62,619 nucleotides of DNA from Rhodospirillales bacterium (lineage in GTDB: Bacteria > Pseudomonadota > Alphaproteobacteria > Acetobacterales > Acetobacteraceae), in the NCBI GenBank assembly GCA_028869595.1, contig JAGWRU010000108.1:1-62619 (forward strand), given 5' to 3'. Below are positions 26,408 to 34,913 of this stretch, one piece after another. Position 1 is the stretch's first letter. The number at the start of each line of letters is the position of its first letter. The translations under genes and the position numbers were made by a program. The notes beneath the pieces were generated by a model. The model was not told the origin of the DNA. It saw only the letters and a list, made by a program, of their open reading frames with translations, and ran no database searches.

Positions 26408-27547
26408 ATGCTCGAACCATTTTCCGTCGTCTGGCCGAAGGAGCGGATCGATCAATTGCGACAGCGTATCCGCGCCTACGAGTTCCCCACGATGATCGAG
26501 GCGGATGACTGGCGCTTTGGCTGCAAGCGAGGCTTTCTGCGTGATCTGTGCCAATACTGGGTCAATGAGTTCGATGCCGACGCCGCAGCTATGATCCTCA
26601 ACCGATATCCGCAATTTCGCACGCGCATCGATGATATCGACCTCCACTTCATCCATGTCATCGGCGAGGCGCGGGGCCAACGGCCGCTGCTCCTGGTGCA
26701 TGGCTGGCCAGGATCGATCATCGAATTCTGGCAGGTGATCGAAAAACTGGCATTTCCCAGTCGGCACGGCGGGGCGGCGTCCGATGCCTTCGATCTGGTA
26801 ATCCCGTCACTGCCTGGGTATGGCTTCTCCGGCAAGCCCAACCGCCCCTTCGGCGCCCGCAGCACTGCGCGATTATTCGATGAACTCATGCGAGATCATC
26901 TTGGATATCGCAGCTATCTCGCCCAGGGGGGTGACTGGGGATCGGCGGTGTGCGCGTGGCTCGGCCTGGAGCACGGCGCCGGCCTTCGCGGAATACACCT
27001 CAATTATCTCCTGGTGCAGCCATCGGGCGACGCACAGACGAACGAGGAGAAATCCTGGCTCGTCGCGCGCGATCAGGTGCAGCAGCAACTCGGCGCCTAC
27101 GCTGCGCTGCAAGGGACGAAGCCACTGTCACTCGCATACGCCATGGCGGCCAACCCGGTCGCGCAGGCGGCTTGGATTGTGGAACGGTTTTACGATTGGT
27201 CGGACCGCCGTGAGCGCGATTTCGCGGCGATCTTTTCGCGCGACGACCTTCTGATCGATATCATGATCTACGTCATGAACGATGCGTTCGCGAGTTCGGC
27301 ATTTTATTATGCCGCGGCCGCCGCCGAGCATGTACGGCAGATGCCGCCTGGGGTATCCGTCACCGTGCCAACCGCCTTTACCGCCTACCCCGACCCACGC
27401 ATGCCCGCACCCCCCAGGAGCTGGGTCGAGCGTGGATATAATTTGATGCGTTGGCGAGAGGCGCCGCGGGGCGGGCACTTCGCGGCGATGGAAGTCCCCG
27501 ATTTCTTTATCGACGATCTGCGCGGCTGGGCTGCCGCCATCGCTTAG
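26408..27547 (+). CDS. Epoxide hydrolase family protein (EHN domain plus alpha/beta hydrolase)
   Basis: A 379-residue protein with the N-terminal epoxide-hydrolase lid domain (residues 1-90) and an alpha/beta-hydrolase core. The oxyanion-hole motif is LLVHGWPGS, the nucleophile Asp is in AQGGDWGSA (Asp176) and the catalytic His is in PRGGHFAAME near the end. Asp rather than Ser as nucleophile supports epoxide hydrolysis via an ester intermediate. CTGGAGGACACC before ATG 26408 is a strong ribosome-binding site; an in-frame GTG at 26390 is less likely. It lies 85 bases after the HAD gene, in the less GC-rich segment. Confidence 0.88.
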   Translation: MLEPFSVVWPKERIDQLRQRIRAYEFPTMIEADDWRFGCKRGFLRDLCQYWVNEFDADAAAMILNRYPQFRTRIDDIDLHFIHVIGEARGQRPLLLVHGWPGSIIEFWQVIEKLAFPSRHGGAASDAFDLVIPSLPGYGFSGKPNRPFGARSTARLFDELMRDHLGYRSYLAQGGDWGSAVCAWLGLEHGAGLRGIHLNYLLVQPSGDAQTNEEKSWLVARDQVQQQLGAYAALQGTKPLSLAYAMAANPVAQAAWIVERFYDWSDRRERDFAAIFSRDDLLIDIMIYVMNDAFASSAFYYAAAAAEHVRQMPPGVSVTVPTAFTAYPDPRMPAPPRSWVERGYNLMRWREAPRGGHFAAMEVPDFFIDDLRGWAAAIA

Positions 27548-27588
27548 AGCGCTCCTAGCCTGCATTCCGCCGTGCGGCGGCGCATCGC

Positions 27589-28224
27589 CTACCCGAAATT
27601 CGTCAGCAGATCCTCCACCTGCGCGGCACTCAGCAGGCGCGGCTGCGCACCGCGCAGCAGCAGGAACAGCTTGGCCGCTTCCTCCAGCTCCTCCGCCGCA
27701 TAGACCGCATCCGTCAGCGTCGCGGCGGAGACCACCGGGCCGTGATTGGCCAGCAGGATCGCCCGCGCATCCGCCGCCGCCGCCCGCACCGCCGGCTCCA
27801 TCGCCGCATCGCCGGGACGGTAATAGGGCACGACCGGCATGCGCCGCCCCACGCGCATGACGAAATAGGGCGTCAGCGGCGGGATCGGATTGTCCTGATC
27901 GAGATCGGGCAGGCAGGCGATCGCGGTCGCCATGGTCGAATGCAGATGCACCACCGCCCCCGCGCCGGGCCGCGCGGCATAGAAGGCGCGATGGAGAAAT
28001 ACCTCCTTCGAAGGCCGATCGCCGCCGACAGGGACGAAATCGGCATCGAGGCGCGACAGGCGCGCCGGGTCGAGCCGCCCGAGCGAGGAGTTGGTCGGCG
28101 TCATCAGATAGCCGCCTTCCTCCAGCTTCACGCTGATATTGCCGGCACTGCCGACCGAAAAGCCGCGCACGAACAGGCTGGCCGCCAGATCGCACAGCAG
28201 CCGCCGGGTTTCCGCCTCGGTCAC
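27589..28224 (-). CDS. otnC: 3-oxo-tetronate 4-phosphate decarboxylase
   Basis: A 211-residue class II aldolase-fold enzyme that decarboxylates 3-oxo-tetronate 4-phosphate to dihydroxyacetone phosphate in threonate/erythronate breakdown. Zinc-binding His residues are in AVVHLHSTMATA and LANHGPVVSA, with the GSAGNISVK phosphate loop near the N-terminus and the Glu of RPSKEVFLH. The start GTG at 28224 overlaps the otnK stop (GTGA), tying it to the kinase whose product it uses. Confidence 0.88.
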   Translation of the reverse strand: MTEAETRRLLCDLAASLFVRGFSVGSAGNISVKLEEGGYLMTPTNSSLGRLDPARLSRLDADFVPVGGDRPSKEVFLHRAFYAARPGAGAVVHLHSTMATAIACLPDLDQDNPIPPLTPYFVMRVGRRMPVVPYYRPGDAAMEPAVRAAAADARAILLANHGPVVSAATLTDAVYAAEELEEAAKLFLLLRGAQPRLLSAAQVEDLLTNFG

Positions 28225-29495
28225 GGCGCCTCCTCCAGCATCGCGAAGGCTTTGAGGAAGAAATTCCGCCCGCCGAAATTGCCCGATTTCAGGGCCAGCA
28301 GCATCGGCGCGCCGGTGCCCTCGGCATAGGTCCAGGGCACGCCGGGATCGATTTCGCGGCCGATGCGCAGGCTGGCCACGCCCAACCTGGCCACCACCGC
28401 GCCCGAGGTTTCGCCGCCCGCCACCACCAGCCGGCGCAATCCGCGCGCCACCAGCGCCTCCGCGATGCGGGCCATGGTGTCCTCGATCAGCGCGCCGGCT
28501 GCTTCGCGGCCGAGGGCGGCCTGCAACGCCGCAACCTTGTCGGGCGGGGCGGAGGCGGCGATGACGATCGGCGTCGCCCCCAGCCGCGTCTCGGCCCAGG
28601 CGATGGCGTCGGCGGCCAGACGCGCGGCATCGGGTGTCGCCAGCGCATCGACGTCGTAGACCTCCACCCCCTGGCGGGCAAAGCCGATCTGACCCAGCGT
28701 GGCGCGCGAGCACGATCCCGCCAGCACCGCGCAGGCCCCTTCGATGTCGGGCAGCGCACCGGGATCCTCGCGCCGGGGCAGCAAGCCGGCGGCGCGGAAA
28801 TTCTCCGGCAACCCCATCGCGATGCCCGATCCGCCGGTGATCAGCGCATGCCCGGCGGCGGCGGTGCCGATGGCGCGCAGATGCGCATCCTCCACCGCAT
28901 CGACGATGGCGTAGCGCCGGCCTTGTTCCTTCAGCGCGGTCATCGCCTTGCGGATCGCCTCCGCCCCCTGCGCCACCACGGCATGCGCCACCAGGCCGAC
29001 CGTGCCCTCGGTCTGCTGCGACAGCACGCGCACCAGATTGGCATCCTTCATCGGGGTCAGCGGATGGTTCTCCATCCCGCTTTCATTCAGCAGCGCGCTG
29101 CCGACAAAAAGATGGCCCTGATAGACGCTGCGGGCATTGGCGGGAAAAGCCGGGCAGGCCAGCGCGAACCCGCCCTCTAGGGCGGCCAGAAGTGCATCGG
29201 CTACCGGGCCGATATTGCCCTCCGGCGTGCTGTCGAAGGTGGAGCAGTATTTGAACAAGATCTGCCTCGCCCCCGCCGCGCGCAGCCAGGTCAGCGCCGC
29301 AAGGCTTTCCGCCACCGCCTGCGCGACCGGGGCGGTGCGTGATTTCAGCGCCACCACCACCGCATCGGCATCGGGGGCGACCTGACCCGGTCGTGGCGCG
29401 CCGATGCATTGCACGGTGCGCATGCCATTGGCCACCAGCATGGCGGCAAGATCGGTCGCGCCGGTGAAATCATCGGCGATGCAGCCCAGCAGCAT
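28221..29495 (-). CDS. otnK: 3-oxo-tetronate kinase
   Basis: A 424-residue DUF1537-type (four-carbon acid sugar) kinase phosphorylating 3-oxo-tetronate. It begins LLGCIADDFTGATDLAAML, the hallmark of the family. FKYCSTFDSTPEGNIGPV binds the substrate, and the C-terminal nucleotide-binding part has VVAGGETSGAVV. It is coupled to otnC. A dehydrogenase (LtnD type) and the isomerase OtnI, usual partners in the pathway, are not in the window, so the pathway is incomplete here or uses distant genes. Confidence 0.93.
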   Translation of the reverse strand: MLLGCIADDFTGATDLAAMLVANGMRTVQCIGAPRPGQVAPDADAVVVALKSRTAPVAQAVAESLAALTWLRAAGARQILFKYCSTFDSTPEGNIGPVADALLAALEGGFALACPAFPANARSVYQGHLFVGSALLNESGMENHPLTPMKDANLVRVLSQQTEGTVGLVAHAVVAQGAEAIRKAMTALKEQGRRYAIVDAVEDAHLRAIGTAAAGHALITGGSGIAMGLPENFRAAGLLPRREDPGALPDIEGACAVLAGSCSRATLGQIGFARQGVEVYDVDALATPDAARLAADAIAWAETRLGATPIVIAASAPPDKVAALQAALGREAAGALIEDTMARIAEALVARGLRRLVVAGGETSGAVVARLGVASLRIGREIDPGVPWTYAEGTGAPMLLALKSGNFGGRNFFLKAFAMLEEAP

Positions 29496-29542
29496 GGAAT
29501 TTCACTCCGAAAACATCAGCTCATGCAGGGTGGTGGCGGCAA

Positions 29543-30598
29543 TCAGCCAGAGGCGGCGATGGCCGCCAGAAAGGCGCCCGCCTGGGTGTTCCAATCCGGG
29601 TGCAGCCGGCTTTTCTGCCACGCGGCATCGCCCATTTCCTGGCGCAGCGTGGCGCTGAAGATCAGCCGGCGCAGCGCTTTCGACATCCCCTCGTGATCGC
29701 CGGGCGCCACCACGATGCCGGTTTCCACATCGACCAGATCGCCGCCGGCGCTGCCTTCCGGTCCGCCGCCGGTGACCGCCACGGGAATGCCGCGGGCCAG
29801 CGCCTCGGCAGTGGCCATGCCATAGCCTTCCCAGCGCGATGCGAGCGCGAAAAGATCGGTGCGCGCCCAGGCTTCTTCCAGTGCCGCGTCGGACAGGGCG
29901 CCGGCGAATGTGACGCGCGCGGCAATCCCCAGGGTCTGCGCCAGCGCCTGCAGCATCGCCGCATGGGCCGGATCGCGCGCCGCGCTGCCGACGATGCGAA
30001 GATGCCAGTCGAGGTCGAACAGCCGCGCCAGGGCGCGCAGCAGGGTCGCGTGATCCTTGCGTTCGATCAGCGCGCCCACCGACAGGATGGCGCAGGGCGA
30101 TGCGCCATCGCCATTCCTGCCGGCGCTGCGTGCCACCGCGGCGCGGCCGGGCGTCACCACGGCGACATGCGCGGCGGCCAGCATGCCATCGGCGCATAGA
30201 CGCTCGGCGACGCGCGGGCTGGTGGCGATCACCCGCGCCAGGCGCGGCAGCAAGGTCAACTCGACGGCGCGCAGCGCGGCGCGGGCCTGCTCGCTCAACC
30301 CGGATTCCAGCGCGTGCGGATGATGGATCAGCCCGATCGCGCGGCGGCTGGCCAGCATCGCCTCCTGCCCGGCGAAGGCGGGCAAAGCCAGGCCGTCGAT
30401 CACCAGCCGCGCCGTCGACGGCAGAGAGGCGAGCAGCGCCGCAGCCGCCTCCCGCCCGGCGGGGCCGCGCGGATCGGCCAGGGAATGGACCGTAATCGTT
30501 TCGCCGCGCGCCCGCAGCGCGTCGACAAGGGCCCGGTCATACGCTTGCCCGCCTTCCGGGGTGCCGGGCAGGGAAGGCACGATCAACGCCAGCGCCAT
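29543..30598 (-). CDS. Glycosyltransferase family 4 protein
   Basis: A 351-residue GT-B glycosyltransferase. The N-terminal domain starts LALIVPSLPGTPEGGQAYD. The donor-binding C-terminal domain has ILSVGALIERKDH, LRIVGSAARD and an E-X7-E motif in SRWEGYGMATAEALARG. No membrane segment is seen, so it acts in the cytoplasm. ATG 30598 gives the typical family start; the frame is open further upstream. It lies downstream of the flgI-flgJ-FlgN-like genes on the same strand after 167 bases, so a role in flagellar or surface glycosylation is possible but unproven. Confidence 0.85.
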   Translation of the reverse strand: MALALIVPSLPGTPEGGQAYDRALVDALRARGETITVHSLADPRGPAGREAAAALLASLPSTARLVIDGLALPAFAGQEAMLASRRAIGLIHHPHALESGLSEQARAALRAVELTLLPRLARVIATSPRVAERLCADGMLAAAHVAVVTPGRAAVARSAGRNGDGASPCAILSVGALIERKDHATLLRALARLFDLDWHLRIVGSAARDPAHAAMLQALAQTLGIAARVTFAGALSDAALEEAWARTDLFALASRWEGYGMATAEALARGIPVAVTGGGPEGSAGGDLVDVETGIVVAPGDHEGMSKALRRLIFSATLRQEMGDAAWQKSRLHPDWNTQAGAFLAAIAASG

Positions 30599-30765
30599 CA
30601 GGGCCGGCCCGCACGGAAAGGCACGCCGGATCGGCGCGGCAGGGCAGGGGGGGCGGGCAGCAAGGGGGGCAGGCGCATGGCGAAACCTTTCGGCTGTCAT
30701 CCATACGCCGCGCCGCCCCGGGTGGCGAGGGGTGGATGAGCCCCTCGCCCTCAGATCCACCGCCC

Positions 30766-31209
30766 TCAGATCCGCGCCGAGAGGGCGAAGGCCGGCATCC
30801 GCTCCGGCGCGGCGGAAAGGCCGCGCGCACCATAGCGCGGCGCGCCGGCGGCGAGGCTGCGCGGCACCGCCTTGGCGATGGTGCCCAGCACCCGTGCCTG
30901 CACCGCCATCGCCCGCTCCAGCAGGCGGCGATTTTCCTCGGCCAGGTCGCGCAGCCTTGCGGTGGCGGCCAGGGCGGCATCGCGCTGGGCCGGGCTGATC
31001 GTCATGGCCGGCGCGCGGCTGCCCGCCGCGCCGCTGCCTTGAGCCGCCACGAAAGCCGCCGCCGCCTGCTGCTTTTCCGCCAGCATCGCGGCTGCCCTGG
31101 TCATGTCCAGCCGGGCCAGCGCGGCATTCTCGCGCGCCAGCACATTGGCCAGATCGACGGCAGCGGCGACCAAGGCGGGCGTCAGGCGGGATTGCGGGAA
31201 ATCGGTCAT
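30766..31209 (-). CDS. FlgN-like flagellar export chaperone, putative
   Basis: A 147-residue, mostly helical, Ala-rich protein. The pattern LANVLARENAALARLDMTRAA with Lys/Gln-rich helices after it resembles the FlgN/FliT family, whose members keep hook-associated proteins export-ready. It overlaps the flgJ-type gene by 4 bases (ATGA). Position immediately after flgI and flgJ supports a flagellar role. Sequence similarity within FlgN is weak, so the call rests mainly on context. Two copies of CCCTCAGATCC, 15 bases apart, surround its stop codon. Confidence 0.55.
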   Translation of the reverse strand: MTDFPQSRLTPALVAAAVDLANVLARENAALARLDMTRAAAMLAEKQQAAAAFVAAQGSGAAGSRAPAMTISPAQRDAALAATARLRDLAEENRRLLERAMAVQARVLGTIAKAVPRSLAAGAPRYGARGLSAAPERMPAFALSARI

Positions 31210-31535
31210 GGGGCCTCCGGGGTGGTGCGGGGTTGCGGCTGGTGGGCTTCCTGCAGGCGGAGCATCTGGGCGAAGACCGGCCGGGCGAGGCCCAGCCCGC
31301 CATGCGCGGCGATCTCCTTGGCGATCTCGCTGACCAGCATCGGCTTCCACGCCGCTTCGCCATTGCCGCCGCCGAACGGGCCCCTGGAGGTATCGACCGT
31401 GTCGAAAATCGGCTTGAGCAGCGCGCCGAGCGCCATCGCCTCGAAATTTTTCGCCGATTGCCACAGTCTCGTCGCGATGGCGGCGGGCAGGTCGCTGGCC
31501 GGCGGCCCGGCGGCGGGGGCGATCGTGCTGCTCAT
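31206..31535 (-). CDS. flgJ: Rod-binding protein, FlgJ N-terminal domain type
   Basis: A 109-residue protein equal to the N-terminal scaffold domain of FlgJ, which caps the growing flagellar rod. LWQSAKNFEAMALGALLKPIF is the characteristic segment. The C-terminal muramidase domain of enterobacterial FlgJ is absent, as is usual in alphaproteobacteria; the soluble lytic transglycosylase encoded at 35372-37339 is one possible substitute. The ATG shares one base with the flgI stop codon (TGATG). Confidence 0.88.
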   Translation of the reverse strand: MSSTIAPAAGPPASDLPAAIATRLWQSAKNFEAMALGALLKPIFDTVDTSRGPFGGGNGEAAWKPMLVSEIAKEIAAHGGLGLARPVFAQMLRLQEAHQPQPRTTPEAP

Positions 31536-32653
31536 CAACGCACCCGCAGATTGGCTTGCAGCGCACCCGCCGCCTTGATCGATTGCAGGATGCTGATCAG
31601 ATCGCGCGGCCCCACCCCCAGCGCGTTCAGGCTGGCCACCAGATCACGCAGCGTGACCGAGCCGCGCAGAATGCCCAGCTTGCGATCGTGCTGGTCGCTG
31701 ACCTGAATCTGGGTGCGCGGCACGACCGTGGTGGTGCCGTTCGACAGCGCGCCGGGCTGGCTGACCTGCGGCGTTTCGGTGACGCGGATGGTCAGATTGC
31801 CCTGGGCGATGGCGACGGTGGAGACCCGCACATTGGCGCCCATCACCACCGTGCCGGTCGCCTCGTCGATGATCACCATGGCCGGCGTGTCGGGCACGAC
31901 GTCCAGATCCTCCACCGCCTCCAGCACATGCACGGTATCGCGCCCGGCAAGGTCGAGCGTCACCGTGCCGGGGTCGGAGACATGGGCGATCGGCCCCTGG
32001 GCGCGGTCGATCGCCGCGGCGATGCGCTGCGCCGTGGTCAGGTCTGGATTGCGCAGCGCAAACCGCACCACCTGCTCGCTGTCCAGGCGAAAGGCGACCT
32101 GCTTTTCCACCGTCGCGCCATTGGCGATGCGCCCGGCGGTCGGCACGCCGCGCGTTACCGAACTCGCCGCCCCCGAGGCGGCGATGGCCCCGGTCGCCAG
32201 CGGTCCCTGGGCCACGGCATAGACCTCGCCATCGGCGGCCAGCAGCGGCGTGACCAGCAGGGTGCCGCCGCTCAGATTGGTGGCATCGCCGAGCGAGGAG
32301 ACATGCACGTCGATGCGGCTGCCGCTGCGCGAAAAGGCCGGCAGATCGGCGGTGACCATCACCGCAGCGGTGTTCTTGGTCTTGAGGTTGTTGATCTGAT
32401 CGCGCGTGTTCACGCCGAGTCGTTCCAGCATGCCGACCAGGGATTCGCGGGTGAACACGGCGTTGTTGAGCGAATCCCCCGTGCCGTTCAGCCCGACCAC
32501 CAGCCCGTAGCCGATCAGCTGGTTCTGCCGCACGCCTTCGACATCGACGATGTCCTTGATGCGCACCTGCGCCTCCGCCGCGTGACCCAGCGCGCACAGG
32601 AGCAGCAGGGCGGGCAGCAGGCAGCGCAGCGGGCGAAACGGGCAATGGGGCAC
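31535..32653 (-). CDS. flgI: Flagellar P-ring protein
   Basis: A 372-residue periplasmic protein forming the P ring around the flagellar rod in the peptidoglycan layer. An N-terminal signal with a Leu-rich core ends near GHAAEA-QVRIKD. The family body is very clear: LIGYGLVVGLNGTGDS, FTRESLVGMLERLGVN, LKTKNTAAVMVTADLP and VVMGANVRVS. The start is GTG 32653; length is normal. It heads the flgI-flgJ-FlgN-like unit. The region upstream (32654-32809) is divergent with a glycosyltransferase gene. Confidence 0.95.
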   Translation of the reverse strand: MPHCPFRPLRCLLPALLLLCALGHAAEAQVRIKDIVDVEGVRQNQLIGYGLVVGLNGTGDSLNNAVFTRESLVGMLERLGVNTRDQINNLKTKNTAAVMVTADLPAFSRSGSRIDVHVSSLGDATNLSGGTLLVTPLLAADGEVYAVAQGPLATGAIAASGAASSVTRGVPTAGRIANGATVEKQVAFRLDSEQVVRFALRNPDLTTAQRIAAAIDRAQGPIAHVSDPGTVTLDLAGRDTVHVLEAVEDLDVVPDTPAMVIIDEATGTVVMGANVRVSTVAIAQGNLTIRVTETPQVSQPGALSNGTTTVVPRTQIQVSDQHDRKLGILRGSVTLRDLVASLNALGVGPRDLISILQSIKAAGALQANLRVR

Positions 32654-32809
32654 GGCGACCTCGATCAGCGGGAGGCGTGGCAGGCGCGTGGCGGCACGGC
32701 GCAAGCGGCGTGCCAGGGCTGGGCGGCGGAATCCCGCCAGCTTTGCCGCGCATCCGCCCGGCAAAGCGTGCCGGGCGGCACGGATCGCCCGGCGCGGCGC
32801 GCCGGGGCG

Positions 32810-33811
32810 ATGCCGGGTGAAGGTCTTGCCTGGTGCGGGGCGCGCCGCGATAACGGCCTGGTGCAGGAACCGCCCCCCCTTTCTGACGCGGCCCCGCCCG
32901 CGCTCGCGGTCGTGGTGCTCAGTTTCAACGGCCGTGCCGATACGCTGCGCTGTCTGGAAAGCCTGGCGGCCCAGCGCGGCGTGGCGATGCATGTCATCGT
33001 CGTCGACAATGCCTCCGCCGATGGCTCGGCCGCGGCGGTGGCGGCCGCGTTTCCGGCGGTGGAGCTGATCGCGCTGGCGGAAAACCGCGGTTGGGCGGGT
33101 GGCAACAATGTCGGCATCGCGGCGGCGCTGCGCGGCGGCGCGGAATTCGTCTGCCTGCTCAACAACGACACGGTGATCGCCCCGGAGACCATGGCCGCGC
33201 TGGTGGCCGCGGCGCGCAGCCTGCCCCCGTGCCTGCTGCATCCCGGCATCGATTTCGCCGATCCGGCTCTGGGGGTGCAGCTCGATGCCGGGCAGGGGGC
33301 CTCGGCCGAGCCCATTGCCGGGCGGTCGGATGTGTTTCCGATGGACTTCGCCTATGGCGCCTGCCTGCTGGTGCCGGCGGCATTATTCGCCCGCATCGGT
33401 GTCTTCGACGAGCGCTTCTTCCTGCAGCTGGAGGAAGCCGATTTCCACGCCCGCGCCTGCAAGGTGGGCGTCGTTGCGCTGTGCCTGGCGGGCGCGCGGA
33501 TCGTGCACGCCGAGTCGCGCAGCTTCGGTGCCAGAATCATCCCGCTGAAGACCTATTACAGCGTGCGCAACCAGCTGCTGCTGACCGAGAAGCACGCCGC
33601 CGGACCGCGCGCCTGGCTGGCCGGGCTGCGCCAGGCGGCATGGACGGTGATGAATTTCGCCCCTGCCGGGTCGGGCTGGCTGGCGATGCTGCGCTGGCTC
33701 GCCTCCGCCGATCCTTATGCCCGGGCCGGGCGGGCCGGCTTTGTCGATTATGTCTGCCGCCGCTTCGGCGCCGCCTCCGCCGCCCGGGTGCGGGCTTTGG
33801 CACTTCGCTAA
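32810..33811 (+). CDS. Glycosyltransferase family 2 protein
   Basis: A 333-residue GT-A enzyme of the rhamnosyltransferase-like group. Seen are VVVLSFNGRADTLRCLESLA, the nucleotide-binding VIVVDNASADGSA, ENRGWAGGNNVGIA and the metal-site equivalent CLLNNDTVIAPE; the acceptor side has FFLQLEEADFHARA. The start is uncertain: ATG 32810 or GTG 32861, neither with a strong ribosome-binding site. It sits between flgI and fliX, a pair directly divergent in Caulobacter, and is co-directional with fliX 46 bases downstream. Flagellin or surface glycan modification is an inference. Confidence 0.85.
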   Translation: MPGEGLAWCGARRDNGLVQEPPPLSDAAPPALAVVVLSFNGRADTLRCLESLAAQRGVAMHVIVVDNASADGSAAAVAAAFPAVELIALAENRGWAGGNNVGIAAALRGGAEFVCLLNNDTVIAPETMAALVAAARSLPPCLLHPGIDFADPALGVQLDAGQGASAEPIAGRSDVFPMDFAYGACLLVPAALFARIGVFDERFFLQLEEADFHARACKVGVVALCLAGARIVHAESRSFGARIIPLKTYYSVRNQLLLTEKHAAGPRAWLAGLRQAAWTVMNFAPAGSGWLAMLRWLASADPYARAGRAGFVDYVCRRFGAASAARVRALALR

Positions 33812-33857
33812 CCTGGCGCGGCCATGCTCGGCGGCTGCGATGATCGGGGGGATGGCG

Positions 33858-34274
33858 ATGCGTATCGGCGGCGTGGCTGGAACGGGCCGGGTGCGGGCGG
33901 CGCGCGCTCTGACGACGGGTGGCGAAGCGGCGGATTTTCATATGCCGGATGCGGCGGAAGCGCCTGCCGCCGGGGCGCTGGCGGCGGCGGGCGGCAGCGT
34001 GGCGGTGCTGGGGGCCATGCTTGCGGCCCAGGAATGGGGTGGGCCGCGTGCGCCCAACGCGGCGGCGCAGCGCCATGGCCGGGCCATGCTGGATCATCTC
34101 GCGGCGTTGCAGCGTGCGATGCTGGGCGGCAGCCAGGATGGGCTGGGCGCGGTGCTCGGTCGGCTCGGCGCGCTGGCAGCGGTGGAGCCGCCGCCCGCCG
34201 ATCCCGCACTCGCGGAATTGCTGGGCGCGATCCGTTTGCGCGCGCGGGTGGAGCTGGCGCGGCTGGGGCAATGA
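33858..34274 (+). CDS. fliX: Flagellar assembly protein FliX
   Basis: A 138-residue alphaproteobacterial protein which in Caulobacter links early basal-body assembly to late flagellar gene expression through FlbD. The N-terminus MRIGGVAGTG, an Ala/Gly-rich middle and the C-terminal helices RHGRAMLDHLAALQRAML and LLGAIRLRARVELARL match FliX. ATG 33858 follows GGGGGG at a good distance; upstream in-frame ATGs at 33840 and 33852 are less likely. It is next to flgI (through an inserted glycosyltransferase gene) and dksA. Confidence 0.8.
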   Translation: MRIGGVAGTGRVRAARALTTGGEAADFHMPDAAEAPAAGALAAAGGSVAVLGAMLAAQEWGGPRAPNAAAQRHGRAMLDHLAALQRAMLGGSQDGLGAVLGRLGALAAVEPPPADPALAELLGAIRLRARVELARLGQ

Positions 34275-34342
34275 TCGCCCAACCCGTCGATGTCAGTCCG
34301 TTGACGTTTGCCGGGCTGCGGCAGGCGGGCGCGTCCGGCCCC

Positions 34343-34371
34343 TTGGCGGCGCATCCCGGCCCCGCTATAAG
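34343..34371 (+). promoter_or_regulatory. Probable sigma-70 promoter of dksA
   Basis: TTGGCG (34343-34348) and TATAAG (34366-34371) are separated by 17 bases, about 85 bases before ATG 34455, in the 180-base gap between fliX and dksA. No other feature was recognised in this gap. Confidence 0.5.
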
Positions 34372-34454
34372 CCCGCCGGGCGCACAAAACCGGCCGCATC
34401 AGCGCGCCCGTTCCAGCCTTTCAGGCAGGAAGCGGCTCGGTAAGGACGGCACGC

Positions 34455-34871
34455 ATGATGGTCACTCTGCCTCCGGATTATCGTCCCGCCGAGGACGAGG
34501 AATTCATGAATCCGGTGCAGGTCGAGTATTTTCGCCAAAAACTGCTCCGCTGGCGCGCCGACCTGCTGCGCGAGGCGGACGGCACCCTGGCCAGCCTGTC
34601 GGAAGGCGGCATCCATGAAGCCGACATCACCGACCGCGCCAGCGTGGAGACCGACCGGGCGCTGGAACTGCGCACCCGCGACCGCGCCCGCAAGCTGATC
34701 TCCAAGATCGATCAGGCGCTGGCCCGCATCGAGGCCGGCACCTATGGGTTCTGCGAGGAAACCGGCGAGCCGATCGGCCTGAAGCGCCTGGAGGCCCGGC
34801 CCATCGCCACCCTGTCGATCGAGGCGCAGGAGCGGCATGAGCGCATGGAGCGCGTGCATCGCGACGATTGA
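34455..34871 (+). CDS. dksA: RNA polymerase-binding transcription factor DksA
   Basis: A 138-residue regulator that enters the RNA polymerase secondary channel and works with ppGpp. The coiled-coil tip region is GGIHEADITDRASVETDRALEL, with the Asp residues needed for activity (DITDRAS). The zinc-finger region FCEETGEPIGLKRLEARP keeps only one Cys in the whole protein, against four in E. coli DksA. Paired ATGs occur at 34455 and 34458. It lies downstream of fliX with its own probable promoter. Confidence 0.92.
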   Translation: MMVTLPPDYRPAEDEEFMNPVQVEYFRQKLLRWRADLLREADGTLASLSEGGIHEADITDRASVETDRALELRTRDRARKLISKIDQALARIEAGTYGFCEETGEPIGLKRLEARPIATLSIEAQERHERMERVHRDD

Positions 34872-34913
34872 GCGCCCGGCGAGCCCTGGCCGATCGCGCG
34901 GTTCAAGCCTTGG

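Noticed and set aside
34271-34618. Frame starting at an ATGA overlap with the fliX stop and running into dksA
   Set aside because: The overlap looks like coupling, but the translation is low-complexity, crosses the probable dksA promoter and enters dksA out of frame.
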